Source: a virus
Reading direction: 5' to 3' (one strand)
Length of the DNA stretch: 20,164 bases
Virus record (IMG/VR): IMGVR_UViG_3300021959_000543
Coordinates: 1-20,164 of that record
The notes under the pieces were generated by a model. It made no database searches, was not told the DNA's origin, and worked only from the letters and a program-made list of their open reading frames with translations. Position 1 is the stretch's first letter. Each line of letters opens with the position of its first letter. A program made the position numbers and the translations under genes. Below, piece by piece: positions 19,717-20,164 of the stretch.

Positions 19717-20164
19717 ATGGCGGAATCTAAACTTCGGGTAAATCTAATAGGTGATGCGAGCAGTCTGGACAGATCTCTAAAGATTGCCTCAGCAAGGCTT
19801 GACACATTTGGAAAAAAGATCTCTGATGTAGGTAGGGATCTGAGCCTGAAGCTAACACTTCCTATAGTAGCAGCAGGAGGCGCAGCTATAAAGATGGCCT
19901 CTGATATGGAAGAATCTCAGAATAAGGTGCGTGTCGCCTTTGGAGATTCATCTCGGAGTGTAGAGGCTTTCGCTAAGACTGCACTTGATTCATTTGGTAT
20001 AGCAGAGTCATCGGCTCTTGATATGACCGCTCTCTTTGGAGATATGGCGACAGGGATGGGTGTTTCTCAGTCGGAGGCTGCGAGCCTATCGACATCTCTC
20101 GTTGGACTCGCTGGTGATCTCTCATCATTCAAGAACATAAATATCGATGAGGTAACTACTGCCC
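19717..20164 (+). CDS. Tape measure protein, N-terminal part (3' end outside window)
   Basis: The frame is open from ATG 19717 to the window end (149 codons seen). AESKLRVNLIGDASSLDRSL, FGKKISDVGRDLSLKLTLPI, VAAGGAAIKMASDMEESQN, VRVAFGDSSRSVEAFAKTAL and FGIAESSALDMTALFGDMAT are the classic opening of TP901-type tape measure proteins, including the SMASDxEExxxKVxxxFG-like pattern. The protein sets tail length and later passes into the host envelope. It directly follows the G/GT frameshift genes, in standard siphovirus order. Size and C-terminal domains (lytic or membrane) cannot be seen. Confidence 0.93.
   Translation, partial: MAESKLRVNLIGDASSLDRSLKIASARLDTFGKKISDVGRDLSLKLTLPIVAAGGAAIKMASDMEESQNKVRVAFGDSSRSVEAFAKTALDSFGIAESSALDMTALFGDMATGMGVSQSEAASLSTSLVGLAGDLSSFKNINIDEVTTA

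Noticed and set aside
1-20164. tRNA, rRNA, insertion sequences, integrase or attachment site
   Set aside because: No cloverleaf-like or rRNA sequence, transposase or recombinase motif, or flanking direct repeat was seen by eye; a covariance or profile search could still find a weak one.

Overview
The window is a stretch of a tailed-phage (siphovirus or prophage) genome, most likely one that infects a Bacteroidota/Flavobacteriia host. All genes lie on the + strand. Start codons are preceded by A-rich leaders rather than Shine-Dalgarno sequences, and several are preceded by TAnnTTTG, the -7 element of Bacteroidota promoters. The order terminase - portal - MuF - protease - capsid - connectors - tail is that of an HK97-like virion module. 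No integrase or repressor is visible, so lifestyle cannot be judged from this window.

Layout. 1-951: the 3' end of a probable IbrA-like (PAPS-reductase/DUF3440) gene and a ParB-fold IbrB-like gene. 936-2455: terminase small and large subunits. 2489-8278: portal with an acidic linker and an extra C-terminal domain; a MuF head protein fused to a zincin metallopeptidase; a 66-codon gene immediately after it; HK97-type prohead protease; major capsid protein. 8281-11340: an accessory cassette of about ten small genes with its own promoters and terminators, inserted between the capsid and connector genes. It includes a 45-aa zinc-ribbon protein and a PD-(D/E)XK nuclease-like protein. 11363-13192: head-tail connector, head-closure, gp10-like and tail-terminator genes. 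13194-14371: lysis genes (small membrane protein, spanin-like protein, M15 peptidase, GTA-type 3TM holin). 14379-18435: a 1049-aa modular tail fibre and three small genes. 18509 to end: major tail protein, tail assembly chaperone G with a -1 frameshift product GT, and the start of the tape measure gene.

Most notable points. (i) The MuF-zincin fusion, with a small gene starting one base after it, fits the pattern of phage MuF polymorphic toxins with an immunity protein. (ii) GATC is very dense in most genes examined but almost absent from the zincin/immunity segment (5345-6279, one site) and wholly absent from 15367-17921 (fibre distal part plus the next gene). This marks two modules that look recently acquired. 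(iii) GGGAAAG, the slippery heptamer known from lambda G-T, sits directly before the stop of gene G, and a 114-codon downstream frame has no plausible start of its own. (iv) Two nearly identical promoter-like elements of about 52 bp, a shared AACGCAAAACAATG leader, and a chain of five genes joined by four ATGA overlaps structure the accessory cassette.
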